DNA of 64,000 nucleotides from Acinetobacter sp. ANC 3929 (lineage in GTDB: Bacteria; Pseudomonadota; Gammaproteobacteria; Pseudomonadales; Moraxellaceae): contig NZ_KB849999.1 of NCBI RefSeq assembly GCF_000369405.1, positions 478,054-542,053 on the forward strand. The letters are read 5' to 3'. Position 1 is the first letter of the stretch, and each line of letters starts with the position of its first letter. The notes beneath the pieces were generated by a model. The model worked only from the letters and a program-made list of their open reading frames with translations, did not search any database and was not told the origin of the DNA. Of this stretch, positions 34,392-44,676 are shown in pieces. Position numbers and translations under genes: made by a program.

Positions 34392-34509
34392 TACCGTTCG
34401 GTATGTTTTGTGAAAAATTCACGCTTTTGTTAATTTATGTGTTCAATTTTGTATTTTTGTAGTATTATTTTGTGAAAATTGTCAATAAACTCGTACAATT
34501 TGTCAATAA
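34392..34509 (+). promoter_or_regulatory. Control region of the DUF11 cluster
   Basis: Three ordered elements lie before the first gene. TACCG-TT-CGGTA is a palindrome at 34392-34403 of the kind bound by TetR-type repressors. GTGAA-AAA-TTCAC is a palindrome at 34410-34422. TTGTCAATAA occurs twice, at 34479-34488 and 34500-34509, exactly 21 bases apart, which places both on the same helix face. The function of each is inferred from form and place. Confidence 0.5.
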
Positions 34510-34545
34510 GAAATCTATCTTTACATTTTTTGTGGGTTCTGAAAC

Positions 34546-37221
34546 ATGATAAGCCGATTCAAGAAAAGTGCTGTCCAAAAAACTTCATTTATCACTTTGT
34601 TTGGCTTATGTCTTATATTTCATAGTTCTATTGTATTTGCTCAACCTAAAGCAGGAAGTAGCATCACTAATATCGCAAGTGGTGACTTTTATGATGAGCA
34701 AGGTAATCTGCAAGTTATTAATTCAAATGCAGTTATTTTAACTGTTCAACCGATCTATTCTTTAACTTTACAAAGTAATCAACAGAATATCGGCACTATT
34801 GGTAGTAAAGTTAATTTTCCGCATGTTTTAACAAATACAGGTAACATCGTAGACGATTATAAATTAAGCCTTATTCAGTTAAGCAATGATCAGTTTAATT
34901 TAGATAATGTTGCTGTTTACATTGATCGGGACCAGAATGGGGAACCTGATGATAATAACAATTTGCTTAATTCAAGCACCAGTTTTCGTTTGGAAGCAGG
35001 AGAGTTTGCTTCCTTGGTGGTAGTTGGCAGTATCCCAACTAACGTAAGCGCAAATAACGTTGCTAATTTTACTTTAACTGCAACAAGTCAACACGACAAT
35101 ACGATCGTTATGACGGTAAATGACACTGCGAAAGTGGTTGATGATGCCGTCATTCAAGTCACAAAATCACAAAATATCAGCACTGGTAAGACTGGCACAG
35201 AAATTACCTATACCTTGAGCTATTCAAACACAGGTACTGCCGCAGCAAGATTGGTATTACGAGATATTTTGACCACAGATGTCACTTATAAATCTGGGAG
35301 CGGTAGTTGGGGGAATGGTTCTGGATCTTTGACAGATGCGGATGATACAGAGACAGGCGCAAATGCATCAATAAAATATAAAGCGAGTAATGGACAGGTT
35401 GATGTAGAACTTGCAAGCGTGGCTGCTTTGAGTAAGGGCACAGTAAGTTTTAAAGTAACCGTGAATCCAAATGCGGCTGAAAAAATTCCTAATACGGCAG
35501 ATTACCAGCAATACAATACATCAAATGCTATTTTGAAAAATACTTTAACGAATACTGTGATTTTTAATGTTCAACAAACCTTAGGTGTTGTACTTAACTA
35601 TAGTTCTAGTAGCGCAAGTGATGATGGCGAACCAAATGGCGGGCTAAATAATTTACAAATCCAAAATAATACCTTTGGGGGCGTAGCAAAAGAAATCCAA
35701 TTTGATAACTATGTTTGGAATACAGGGCAAGCGACAGATACTTATAATTTAAGTTTTGTTAAAAGTAGTGTGCCAAGCTGTGCTGTCGTTCGTTTATATC
35801 ATGCGGATGGTCGTACTTTACTTACAGATACAAATGGCGATGGCATAATCGACACTGGCGGATTGGCTTATGGCGCCTCAAAAAGAATTAAACTAGGGGT
35901 TTATTTCCCATCTAATTGTACTTCAACAAGTACAATGGATTTCGATATTACAGCAACTTCAACTACCGATACGAGTGTCAAAAATAGTACACGTGATAGA
36001 TTGGTTAATACGGTTGCTGTTGGAGAGAGTGATTTATATAACAGCAATAATTCTGGTGTGGGTGTTGGAAATGTCACAGCTTCTGGTGGACAGGCGTTAC
36101 TAGTAAAAAATGCTGTTAAAGGGGGGACTACTGTTTTCCCACTTGTTATTCAAAACAACAGTGCTGTCTCAAATAATTATAATCTGTACGCTTCAAGTAC
36201 AACGATTGACATCAATAGTATCAATACGACTTTACCAACAGATTGGGGGGTAAAGTTTTATAATGGTGATGCAACTTGTCAAAATTTACAGGGTGAGATT
36301 ACAAGTACTGGAAACTTAGCTGCTGGAACGACTAAACAATATTGTGCTGTTGTAACAGTTCCAGCGAATACGACTTTGACAAGCTTGCCAATTTGGTTTG
36401 CGATGAAATCACCTATGAATGCTCAGGGTGACAGCATCAAAGATCAGGTTGATGTAGCAGTACGTAAATTAACTTTGGCCAATGACCAACAAGGTCGAGT
36501 TAATGTTGGTGGTACGGTTGTTTACCTACATACCTTGAAAAACATAGGTACATTTGTTGAGGGTGATACGGCTGGAAGAGTTAGTCTTAGTGTAGTTCCC
36601 CAAAATATCAATGATGGATTTATCTATACCCTTTATTACGATGCAAATAATAATGGTGTATTAGACCCTACAGATCCTATTGCTACAGATCCTATTGCTA
36701 CAGATTTATCTGTCACAGGCGGTTTAAATCCACAAAGTTCTATTCAATTGCTTTTAAAAGCTCAAGCACCACTAACGGCAACAAATGGTGTTTCTAGTGC
36801 TGCAAATATTGTGGTGTCGGCAACAAATATAATCCAAGGTTTGAACCTAGCAACCATCCAGAATACAGATTTAACAACAGTTGATCCAACGCAGCTTCGT
36901 TTAACCAAAGAACAGGTTAAAGATGAAGCGTGTGTACTGATTAATGTGACTACAGCAATATATGCCAGTAATCCATTGACGATTAAGCCAAATCAATGTG
37001 TTACTTATCGATTAACCATTAAGAATGATGGTTCAACACCGGCAGCAAATGTTGTGATTAATGATGTTGTGCCAGCTTATAGTATTTTACGAAATGCCTT
37101 GCCACCTTCAATTAGTAAAGGCTCTGTAACCGTGAGTGGGGATCAAATATCAGGAAATATTGGGGCACTTGCACCACAGGAGCAGGCTGCATTGTATTTT
37201 TCTATTCGGGTTACACCTTAA
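34546..37221 (+). CDS. Secreted DUF11-type surface protein A (paralogue)
   Basis: This is an 891-residue protein with a Sec signal (FITLFGLCLIFHSSIVFAQ). The head motif AGSSITNIASGDFYDEQG...SNAV recurs in its paralogues and in the 2,019-residue protein. Ig-like beta domains of DUF11 type follow (QNISTGKTGTEITYTLSYSNTGTAAARLVLRDIL). EF-hand-like loops occur at about residue 126 (DRDQNGEPDD), 428 (DTNGDGIIDTG) and 702 (DANNNGVLDPTD). The tail domain LRLTKEQVKDEACV...QCVTYRLTIKNDG has two conserved cysteines. No membrane anchor is present at the C-terminus. It begins the cluster, 19 bases before paralogue B. Confidence 0.85.
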   Translation: MISRFKKSAVQKTSFITLFGLCLIFHSSIVFAQPKAGSSITNIASGDFYDEQGNLQVINSNAVILTVQPIYSLTLQSNQQNIGTIGSKVNFPHVLTNTGNIVDDYKLSLIQLSNDQFNLDNVAVYIDRDQNGEPDDNNNLLNSSTSFRLEAGEFASLVVVGSIPTNVSANNVANFTLTATSQHDNTIVMTVNDTAKVVDDAVIQVTKSQNISTGKTGTEITYTLSYSNTGTAAARLVLRDILTTDVTYKSGSGSWGNGSGSLTDADDTETGANASIKYKASNGQVDVELASVAALSKGTVSFKVTVNPNAAEKIPNTADYQQYNTSNAILKNTLTNTVIFNVQQTLGVVLNYSSSSASDDGEPNGGLNNLQIQNNTFGGVAKEIQFDNYVWNTGQATDTYNLSFVKSSVPSCAVVRLYHADGRTLLTDTNGDGIIDTGGLAYGASKRIKLGVYFPSNCTSTSTMDFDITATSTTDTSVKNSTRDRLVNTVAVGESDLYNSNNSGVGVGNVTASGGQALLVKNAVKGGTTVFPLVIQNNSAVSNNYNLYASSTTIDINSINTTLPTDWGVKFYNGDATCQNLQGEITSTGNLAAGTTKQYCAVVTVPANTTLTSLPIWFAMKSPMNAQGDSIKDQVDVAVRKLTLANDQQGRVNVGGTVVYLHTLKNIGTFVEGDTAGRVSLSVVPQNINDGFIYTLYYDANNNGVLDPTDPIATDPIATDLSVTGGLNPQSSIQLLLKAQAPLTATNGVSSAANIVVSATNIIQGLNLATIQNTDLTTVDPTQLRLTKEQVKDEACVLINVTTAIYASNPLTIKPNQCVTYRLTIKNDGSTPAANVVINDVVPAYSILRNALPPSISKGSVTVSGDQISGNIGALAPQEQAALYFSIRVTP

Positions 37222-37240
37222 GTTAGGCGGATGATATAAG

Positions 37241-39928
37241 ATGAATACACTCAATACATTAAAAAATATCCGCAATAACATAATCGTTTTAGTGATTCTG
37301 TTTATTACTTTATTAGGGATCCATCAGTTAAGTTTTGCTGCAGTTCCGACGCGTCAAATCATCAGTAATATGGCCATTGGCGAATATACTGAAGAGGGGT
37401 CAACTGTTGTCCAAGTCAGCCGTTCCAATTTAGTCCAAACGACTGTTCTTCCTGTTTATTCTGTTAATTTAACCGCAAACAACAGTAAAAATGTTGTTTC
37501 TGGTCAAACCGTATATTTCAACCATGTTTTGACCAATACGGGTAATGAGGCAGATCAATACACATTTGCAGTGACAAATAATACGGGGGATAGTTATGAC
37601 TTTAGTAATCTATCCGTATATTTAGATAAAGATAATGATGGGGTGCCTGATGGTGCTGTAATTACGTCTTACTCTTTAAGTGCAGGTGAGTCTGTTGGTT
37701 TGATTGTGGCGGCAAATGTGCCGAGTGGAGCGACGGTTAGTCAGAATGGATTGTTAACATTCACTGTAAATTCTTCGAATAATGCTACTGGGACTAAGAT
37801 TAATACAGATACAGCAACCGTTACGAACCAGTCTGCTTTGGTGGTCCGTAAAAAGTTTTCTCAAACTACTGTAGCAAATGGTGATGTCGTTACCGTTCGT
37901 TTGGATTATCAAAATTTAGGTAGCACGGCTACAGGTTCTGTAACGTTAACAGATGCGCTTGATTCCAGTTTGGTATATCAACTAAATAGTGGTGAAAACT
38001 GGAATGGTACAACCGTCAATCCGAGCACAGGTAGCAATGATCCTGCAGGGATTAATTACAGTGTGACATCAAACACTGTAACTGCGGTCATCACTTCAAT
38101 TGCAGCAAATGCGACGGGTTATGTTGAATTTAAAGTCAAAGTAAATAAAGCAACTGCTGGTGCAGTCAACAATACCGTTAATTTTCAATATGATCACGAT
38201 AATAATGCAGCAACAGCAACTATTTCTGATCTAAGTAATGTCGCTGTACTCAATATCGCTCCAATTTATGCCGTTAAAATTAATGGTAGTGTGAGTGATG
38301 TAAATAACAGTACTACAGTTGTTGCGACTTCAGTAGCACAGGGCGGGCAACTCACTTTTAATAACTATGTTTGGAATACAGGTAATAGTACTGATCGATT
38401 TAATTTAAACTTGACAGCAAGTACTTTCCCTACGGGCAGCCAAATTGAATTTTATCGTGCAGATGGGGTAACGCCATTATTAGATAGTAATGGCGATGGT
38501 ATTCCTGATACGGGCTTATTATCGGCAGGTGCTAACTTCCCCATTGTTGTTAAAGTGCGTTTACCGAGTAGTTATGCTGTAACTGCTGATAGCACATTTG
38601 AAGTTTCACCTCAGGCCCAGTCTTTAGGTGATTTGAGTAAAACAAGTTTGATTAAAGATCAAGGTAATTTACTTGCCACAACCGTAGCGCGTTTAGTTGA
38701 CTTAACCAATAGCCCAGAAAACAATGGGTTAGGGAATGGAAACATTGATAATGCTGGTAATCCATGGAAAACCGTTACTGTGTCAACAAGTATCAATCCT
38801 ATTGCGGGTGGGCAAGCTATATTCCCATTGAAAGTCAGTCATACCGGTATTGGAACGGAATATTTGCTCAGTGCAAATGCAAGCAATGATTTTACGAGTT
38901 TAACTCTACCAAATGGTGTAAATCGCGTCCGTTTTTATATTTCTGCAAATGGCTCAAATTGTAGTGTTTTAGGTAGTGAGATAGGTAAAACGATATATCT
39001 CAATAATGCTGAAAGTCAGTTAATTTGTGCCGTTGTTGAGGTGGATCAGTTGAATAGTAGCTCAACTACACCGATCTATTTTCGTGTGCTGTCTACAAGT
39101 TTTGTGAGTGGGAATAACAGTAGTAATCCGAGCCAAGATATTATTAAAAATGCGATTACGATTCAGAGTGTCAATTCAGTCGCTCAAGTAGAATTCACGC
39201 CAAATTCACGAGGACAAGTTTCACCACTAGGCACCATTATTTATAGTCATCTTTTAACCAATAATACGGACGTTGACTATACAGGGAACTATAGTTTTAT
39301 TACCAATAATGACCAGGTTGAATTCAATAGCACCCTTTTCTACGATGTAAATGGAAATGGCATTTTTGATGCTGGGGATTTGGTGATAAGAAGCTTAGCT
39401 GACTTACCTGGGGGTAAATTGGCGGCACATACTCAAGTGAAGTTATTGCTTCAAGTTAAGAATCTGGTTGCGAATAATCTTGCCCAAGCGAATAACAGCA
39501 CGATTAATTTAACGAATAACACTAATGGTCAGGTATTAGCATTCATTACGGATGTAACGACCGTACGTCAAACGCAGCTGAAGCTAAGTAAATTACAAGC
39601 ACGTGATTTTGACTGTAATGGCATAGCTGATGAGTCTTTTACAACAAATAGCTTAAATATTGGTAAACAAGCAAATGGCCAAGGCCAGTGTGTGTTGTAC
39701 AAGGTGATTTTAACAAATACCAGTGCAACAAGTTTGAGTAGCATATTTACTTTTAGAGATATGACACCTGCTTATACGGTTTTATCTCAATCACCTATTT
39801 GTACGGCATGTAGTGGTATGACGGCTCCAACAGTAGGTAATGCTGGAGCGGTTTCAGGAACATTAAATAGTGTAGCTGCAAATCAAAGTTACGAATTTAA
39901 TTTTGGGGTGCGCTATGTTGGTCAGTAA
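37241..39928 (+). CDS. Secreted DUF11-type surface protein B (paralogue)
   Basis: This is an 895-residue protein of the same plan as its upstream neighbour: signal (NIIVLVILFITLLGIHQLSFAA), head QIISNMAIGEYTEEGS, DUF11 domain with TVANGDVVTVRLDYQNLGSTA, and EF-hand-like loops DKDNDGVPDG, DSNGDGIPDTG and DVNGNGIFDAGD at matching places. The two-cysteine tail is LKLSKLQARDFDCNG...GQCVLYKVILTNTS with RDMTPAYTVL. The middle contains FNNYVWNTGNSTDRFNL, nearly the same as FDNYVWNTGQATDTYNL in protein A. The stop lies near or inside the start region of the next gene, implying coupled translation. Confidence 0.85.
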   Translation: MNTLNTLKNIRNNIIVLVILFITLLGIHQLSFAAVPTRQIISNMAIGEYTEEGSTVVQVSRSNLVQTTVLPVYSVNLTANNSKNVVSGQTVYFNHVLTNTGNEADQYTFAVTNNTGDSYDFSNLSVYLDKDNDGVPDGAVITSYSLSAGESVGLIVAANVPSGATVSQNGLLTFTVNSSNNATGTKINTDTATVTNQSALVVRKKFSQTTVANGDVVTVRLDYQNLGSTATGSVTLTDALDSSLVYQLNSGENWNGTTVNPSTGSNDPAGINYSVTSNTVTAVITSIAANATGYVEFKVKVNKATAGAVNNTVNFQYDHDNNAATATISDLSNVAVLNIAPIYAVKINGSVSDVNNSTTVVATSVAQGGQLTFNNYVWNTGNSTDRFNLNLTASTFPTGSQIEFYRADGVTPLLDSNGDGIPDTGLLSAGANFPIVVKVRLPSSYAVTADSTFEVSPQAQSLGDLSKTSLIKDQGNLLATTVARLVDLTNSPENNGLGNGNIDNAGNPWKTVTVSTSINPIAGGQAIFPLKVSHTGIGTEYLLSANASNDFTSLTLPNGVNRVRFYISANGSNCSVLGSEIGKTIYLNNAESQLICAVVEVDQLNSSSTTPIYFRVLSTSFVSGNNSSNPSQDIIKNAITIQSVNSVAQVEFTPNSRGQVSPLGTIIYSHLLTNNTDVDYTGNYSFITNNDQVEFNSTLFYDVNGNGIFDAGDLVIRSLADLPGGKLAAHTQVKLLLQVKNLVANNLAQANNSTINLTNNTNGQVLAFITDVTTVRQTQLKLSKLQARDFDCNGIADESFTTNSLNIGKQANGQGQCVLYKVILTNTSATSLSSIFTFRDMTPAYTVLSQSPICTACSGMTAPTVGNAGAVSGTLNSVAANQSYEFNFGVRYVGQ

Positions 39929-39935
39929 GCAAAAA

Positions 39936-42900
39936 ATGAAAAAAATTATTTCTAAGTGTCAGTTGGTAAGCCAAATAGTTGGTGACATAAATACATGGAT
40001 ATTGCTCATTATAAGTTTTTTGCTGAGCAGTCAAATCGTCTTTGCTGCGCCGCCAACAATTGAGATTTTTTCAGGCTCGGGGGCTGGACAAGGTCCAACA
40101 GCATCTTCAGGTACACACACATTCTTGCTCAACAGAAATAACCCATCAGATAATACGGGTGAGACATACGCACCGACTACAACGGTAAGTTATACGATTA
40201 CTAATTCGGTATTTAATACAGCTGTTTATTCTGGTCAAGGTACAGCAGCGAACAAGTCCGAATTAACATTTGGTGGGGATGGTGATGCTAGTAGTGTTAC
40301 TGGCGTAAATATTTTGAGATCATTAAATGCAATTGGTGGTGCTCAGGATCAAATGTTTGCAGCGAGTTTACAAAATGCACCAACTGGTTGTGTAAATGGT
40401 TCTGCGTGTTCAAGTACGAATGGTGGAATTAGCTCATCAAGTAATTATGGCGTATCAATGTTTTTGATGACTAAAGGACTCAATAATACAAATTCGTCTA
40501 CAAGTACTAGAGTAAAAATGGGGACGGTGCAGATAACTTTTAATCGACCTGTTACAAATCCAATTTTACAAGCCGCTGGTATGGGGGCAACAACTGGAAC
40601 AGGCTTGGGTTTCGGCGGAGAGTTTACATTAACGGGAAGTAACCTTTCTACTTTACCAGTACTTAGTCGCATTGCTGGGAGTAAAGAGTTCTCAGTTAGT
40701 GGCAATAATATTACAAATAATGCCTCTACGATTACATCCACGAGTGGGAGTGGTGGAGCCAGTGGAAGTGTCTATATTAAAGGTAAAGGAATTACCTCAT
40801 TAACATTTGATGTATATGTCCGTGGTGATGGTAAAGGGTCCTGGGCAAATAATGCGGCTGATGCCTTTTTCTTTGGTATATCAAGTATGGATGCTGATAG
40901 CGATATTTCTATTGCTAAAAGTCAGCGTTTAGGAACATCGGGAACTTTTGTACAAACTCAATTAAATGATGTTCCTGTAAATTCGATAATGCAGTATCAA
41001 CTATTAATTACAAATAATAAGCCAGCAAGTGCAACGGTAGGTGGATCGGCTTATTTGGCTCCTTTTTCTGATGTGATTCCTTCCAATCTAAAGACAGTCA
41101 GTATTGTTGGAACCCCAAGCACGACGGGTACAGGTACGACATGTTCACCAACATTGTCTGGTAATGATACGAGTGGTTATACACTAACAGGGACATTTAG
41201 TGGTGCAAGCACAGCGACATGTACTATCGTAATTCAAGCTACAGCTAAAGTAGCAGGAACAATTACCAATACAGCAATGATTGAAGCAACCTCAACTGAT
41301 TCATCGACTACAAATGATAGTAGTTCTGTAAATGCGATTATTGTTGATCCAACGCCAGTAACGGCTGATACAGCTATTTTGGAAGCACGCTTCAGCGTCA
41401 CACCTAATTTACCTACGATTGTTCGTGGGCGAGTTGGTTCTCAGCTTATTGATATTAAAAATGAAGGACCTAACAATGCAACCAATGCGATTGCTACTTA
41501 TGTTGCTGTGCCGCAAACAGGTGTAACAGTAACTGGTGTTAGTGTTGTTGGTGGAGCTGCTTGTACTCAAAGTGGTAGTAACTGGACGTGTCCGTTAGGA
41601 AGTGTTGCAAATGGAGCGACGAAACAATTGTCTGTGAGCTACAGTACAGCAGCTTCTTCTTCATTGGGTACTGCACAGCAGGCTAGTGTTAAGGTTTCCA
41701 GTGATGAGTTCAACCCGGGTAGTGGTGTTGGTGAAACACTCTATAAAGTTTGGGGAACTAATCAGCAAAATGAATATCGTAGAAATGGTGCATTCTGGGT
41801 CGGTTATGAGGGGACGGGTGGTACTGCTAAGGTCGGTGCTTATACTGATGAGAGTTCATCAATTGTGAGTGCATGGCCTGCTAACCAAGCCAGCCCAACG
41901 GGTGGATATTTAATTTCAGGTAATAATGGCACGAGTGATTCAACGTATGGAGCATCAAGTACGACAGCTGCTGCAATGATTCAAAGAATTATTACCAATA
42001 TGAGTTCAGATACAAATGCAACGGTGCAGCTCAATTTAATCGATACGCCAGATATTGGAGATAACCGTCGAGCTTGGGAATTTACGACAGGAGTCTACAT
42101 TGCCAATTCACAAGCGATAACGATGTGTATGGGCAATACCAGTATTGGTATAGATGACAGCGGCTATATTATGGTGGATGGTGTTGTTGTCAACAGCTCA
42201 AATAGTTATTTGAGTGGAGGGGTTTCAGCAACAACATCTTCTGCTTTAACCCCAGGTTATCACCGAATAACCTACCGTATTACCAACCGAAATACTTATG
42301 CTGGTGCGAGCGAACGAGCTGCAGGTGGGTATGGAGCGATTGGACTGTCACTGAGCGGTGGCTGTACGACTGCAAGCTATGATACGGCAACCAGTACTGG
42401 TATTCCTGTAAGTATTAATATTATAGATGGCGCAAGAATTAAGATTGCTAAAAATTCTGTAAATGGCACGGGTACATTTAACTATATTAATCTTTCCAAC
42501 CTCGCAAACAGTACAGCTGCAGTTACAACAGATGCTGTAACTACGGTTACAACAGGAACAACAGCAATTTCTGCACAACAGTTGTGGGCTCAAAGCTTAA
42601 ATACGGATGTGTCGATCACTGAAAGTGCTTTAGTTGGATATGTTTTATCAGGTGTAAGCTGTACAGATGCGAACAGTGCTACAACAGGTAATACAGGCAC
42701 TTTTTGGACACTTGTAAATAATATTGTGACGATCCCTGCCGCACGTATTAAAGAAGGCGCCAACATCACTTGTACGTTTACAAATACCAAGCTTATTTAT
42801 GTAGATATTACGGGGCGAGTATTTGTTGATAATAGTGGTACAACACTGGATGCAAGTAAGGCATATAACGGCATTCAAGATGCTGGTGAAGTTGGAATTG

Positions 42901-43910
42901 CGAATAGTACGATTCGCCTGAACAACTGTAGTACAACGCAACTAGCATCAACTGTAACGAGCGCCAATGGTGATTATGCTTTCTCGATTGAGCAAAGCCT
43001 ATTGCCATCATCTTTCTGTATTGTTCAGCAGAATTTGCCTGAATATATTTCTGTGAGTGGTAGCAATGGATACACTCGCTCAACAGATACGATTACGTTA
43101 ACAAAGACCAGCGCAACAAGTTATTCTGCAAATAACTTTGGAGACGTGATTGTTAATGTTGTATTGAATGAGGATGGGCAACATACAGCGATTGCGGGAG
43201 ATGTGACTGATTATCCTCATCGTTTAACCACGCAAATTCCAGTACAACTAACTCAACTCTTACAGAGCCAAACCCAGCAGCCGAATTCGAGTGCTGATCA
43301 GCCATGGCAAGCATTAATTTATCGGGATATTAATTGTAATGGTCAGGTAGATATGGGAGAGGGTGTATTTAATCCAACCGTAGCAAGTTCTGTTTTATTA
43401 CAACCAAGTGTTGATATCTGTTTAGTGCAGCGAGTCCATGTGCCAAGCAATGTTGCTGCTGGAGCTCAACATATTGGAACCCTCCAAGCGGGTTATCAAT
43501 TTACGCTAATAAATCCAGCGCAGACCATTTCAGGGCAAACCGTCAAACGTCAGGATATGACACTTATTGGCAGTGCTGGTTTGACGTTGACAAAAAAAGT
43601 CCGTTCTGTAGCCAGCTGTCCATCTACTTCGGCGGACCAAAATGTCTTTGTTACAAATAATCAGGCAAATAAACAAGATAATTTAGAGTATGAAATCACA
43701 TATAAGAACAATAGTGTGAAGAAATTACAGAATGTCAAAATCAAGGATAGTTTACCAACTGGTACTAATTTTGGCAGTGTCAGTTGTGTCATTACACCGA
43801 GTGGAAATAGCTGTAATTCAAGCCGTTCTGGCGACAATCTTGAATGGACGCTAACAGGACTTTTAAATCCATCTGCTTCAGGAACTTTAAGATTTTGTGT
43901 GGCGCAGTAG
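39936..43910 (+). CDS. Large secreted multi-domain DUF11/SdrD_B protein
   Basis: This is 1,324 residues from the ATG at 39936; starts at 39903 and 39915 overlap the previous gene and lack ribosome sites. A signal ends SSQIVFAAPP. It lacks the head motif of A and B. Its N-terminal domain (IEIFSGSGAGQG, TFGGDGDASSVTG) is unrecognised. Next come DUF11 domains, a PA14/lectin-like part (GIDDSGYIMVDGVVV, GYHRITYRITN), an SdrD_B-type module (GRVFVDNSGTTLDASKAYNG, QDAGEVGIANSTI) and a last DUF11 domain LTLTKKVRSVASCPS. A lectin-like module suggests ligand binding or a tip position in a surface structure; this is inference. Confidence 0.8.
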   Translation: MKKIISKCQLVSQIVGDINTWILLIISFLLSSQIVFAAPPTIEIFSGSGAGQGPTASSGTHTFLLNRNNPSDNTGETYAPTTTVSYTITNSVFNTAVYSGQGTAANKSELTFGGDGDASSVTGVNILRSLNAIGGAQDQMFAASLQNAPTGCVNGSACSSTNGGISSSSNYGVSMFLMTKGLNNTNSSTSTRVKMGTVQITFNRPVTNPILQAAGMGATTGTGLGFGGEFTLTGSNLSTLPVLSRIAGSKEFSVSGNNITNNASTITSTSGSGGASGSVYIKGKGITSLTFDVYVRGDGKGSWANNAADAFFFGISSMDADSDISIAKSQRLGTSGTFVQTQLNDVPVNSIMQYQLLITNNKPASATVGGSAYLAPFSDVIPSNLKTVSIVGTPSTTGTGTTCSPTLSGNDTSGYTLTGTFSGASTATCTIVIQATAKVAGTITNTAMIEATSTDSSTTNDSSSVNAIIVDPTPVTADTAILEARFSVTPNLPTIVRGRVGSQLIDIKNEGPNNATNAIATYVAVPQTGVTVTGVSVVGGAACTQSGSNWTCPLGSVANGATKQLSVSYSTAASSSLGTAQQASVKVSSDEFNPGSGVGETLYKVWGTNQQNEYRRNGAFWVGYEGTGGTAKVGAYTDESSSIVSAWPANQASPTGGYLISGNNGTSDSTYGASSTTAAAMIQRIITNMSSDTNATVQLNLIDTPDIGDNRRAWEFTTGVYIANSQAITMCMGNTSIGIDDSGYIMVDGVVVNSSNSYLSGGVSATTSSALTPGYHRITYRITNRNTYAGASERAAGGYGAIGLSLSGGCTTASYDTATSTGIPVSINIIDGARIKIAKNSVNGTGTFNYINLSNLANSTAAVTTDAVTTVTTGTTAISAQQLWAQSLNTDVSITESALVGYVLSGVSCTDANSATTGNTGTFWTLVNNIVTIPAARIKEGANITCTFTNTKLIYVDITGRVFVDNSGTTLDASKAYNGIQDAGEVGIANSTIRLNNCSTTQLASTVTSANGDYAFSIEQSLLPSSFCIVQQNLPEYISVSGSNGYTRSTDTITLTKTSATSYSANNFGDVIVNVVLNEDGQHTAIAGDVTDYPHRLTTQIPVQLTQLLQSQTQQPNSSADQPWQALIYRDINCNGQVDMGEGVFNPTVASSVLLQPSVDICLVQRVHVPSNVAAGAQHIGTLQAGYQFTLINPAQTISGQTVKRQDMTLIGSAGLTLTKKVRSVASCPSTSADQNVFVTNNQANKQDNLEYEITYKNNSVKKLQNVKIKDSLPTGTNFGSVSCVITPSGNSCNSSRSGDNLEWTLTGLLNPSASGTLRFCVAQ

Positions 43911-44012
43911 TCAGTCGTTAGACAAATGTGTCGAAAATAATATTGGTTCAGCATATTTTAATTAAAAAGTTGGTACAGAAGTTGCTAATGCTTGAACTGG
44001 TAGATATTTTTT

Positions 44013-44068
44013 TTACAAAAATGTGATTTTTTTCAACAAAAGCACACAAAAATGATGTATTTTTGTAA
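44013..44068 (+). promoter_or_regulatory. Second control region in the DUF11 cluster
   Basis: TTACAAAAAT (44013-44022) and ATTTTTGTAA (44059-44068) form a perfect 10-bp inverted repeat in the 233-base gap before the gene at 44144. A GTATTTTTGTA segment is shared with the control region upstream of 34546. This suggests a second promoter under related control. Confidence 0.45.
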
Positions 44069-44143
44069 CCGTTGTTAGTTTCTTTGAAAAGCGCCCTAAG
44101 CAAAGTTCAAAGAACTCTGGAAATTAGTTTAGGAGCCAAAGAG

Positions 44144-44638
44144 ATGTACTTAACAAGTAAATGGAAAAAATACTTACTAGGGACGGCAACTTTATTTTTA
44201 GCAGTGAATGTTTTCGCTGAAACAAAAGCTGTTAAAGATCCTGTTTCAGTAGAGCTGAAAACTTACCTGATCAGTCTTAATGCAGAAGGTAAGCCAAATG
44301 CGAAGTTGGTGACTAAGGTAAAGCCAAACGATGTGATCGAGTATCGTGCAACGTATACAAATAATACATCGGGAAAAATTAAAAACTTGGCTGCTACGCT
44401 ACCAATACCAGTAGAAACGCTATTTTTGGCTAAGTCTGAGCCAGAAAATGCGCAAGCAAGTACAGACGGTACAAATTTTGCCCCGATGCCTTTAAAACGC
44501 AAAGAGGGTAATCAAATGGTGAACGTTCCACTGAAAGATTACCGTGCATTACGTTGGACAATTGCAGAGCTTCCTGCTGGAAAATCTGTAACAGTTTCAG
44601 CCCAAACGCGTATTAACAGTGACAAAACCAAAAATTAA
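44144..44638 (+). CDS. Small secreted single-DUF11 protein
   Basis: This is 164 residues from the ATG at 44144, preceded by AGGAG at good spacing; an in-frame start at 44072 lacks this. The signal is YLLGTATLFLAVNVFAE. The mature part is one domain of DUF11 type, VKPNDVIEYRATYTNNTSGKIKNLAATLPIP, ending with LRWTIAELPAGKSVTVSAQTRI. It is far shorter than its neighbours. Such one-domain members can act as minor subunits, adaptors or chaperone-like partners of repeat proteins, but nothing in the sequence decides between these. Confidence 0.8.
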   Translation: MYLTSKWKKYLLGTATLFLAVNVFAETKAVKDPVSVELKTYLISLNAEGKPNAKLVTKVKPNDVIEYRATYTNNTSGKIKNLAATLPIPVETLFLAKSEPENAQASTDGTNFAPMPLKRKEGNQMVNVPLKDYRALRWTIAELPAGKSVTVSAQTRINSDKTKN

Positions 44639-44676
44639 ACAAGCTGACATTGAATATCAACAGGGGTAAGTTCCGA

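Noticed and set aside
42348..43083. Minus-strand open frames inside the DUF11 genes
   Set aside because: They are shadows caused by the regular Thr/Asn/Ala codon pattern. They have no ribosome sites and overlap clear coding sequence.
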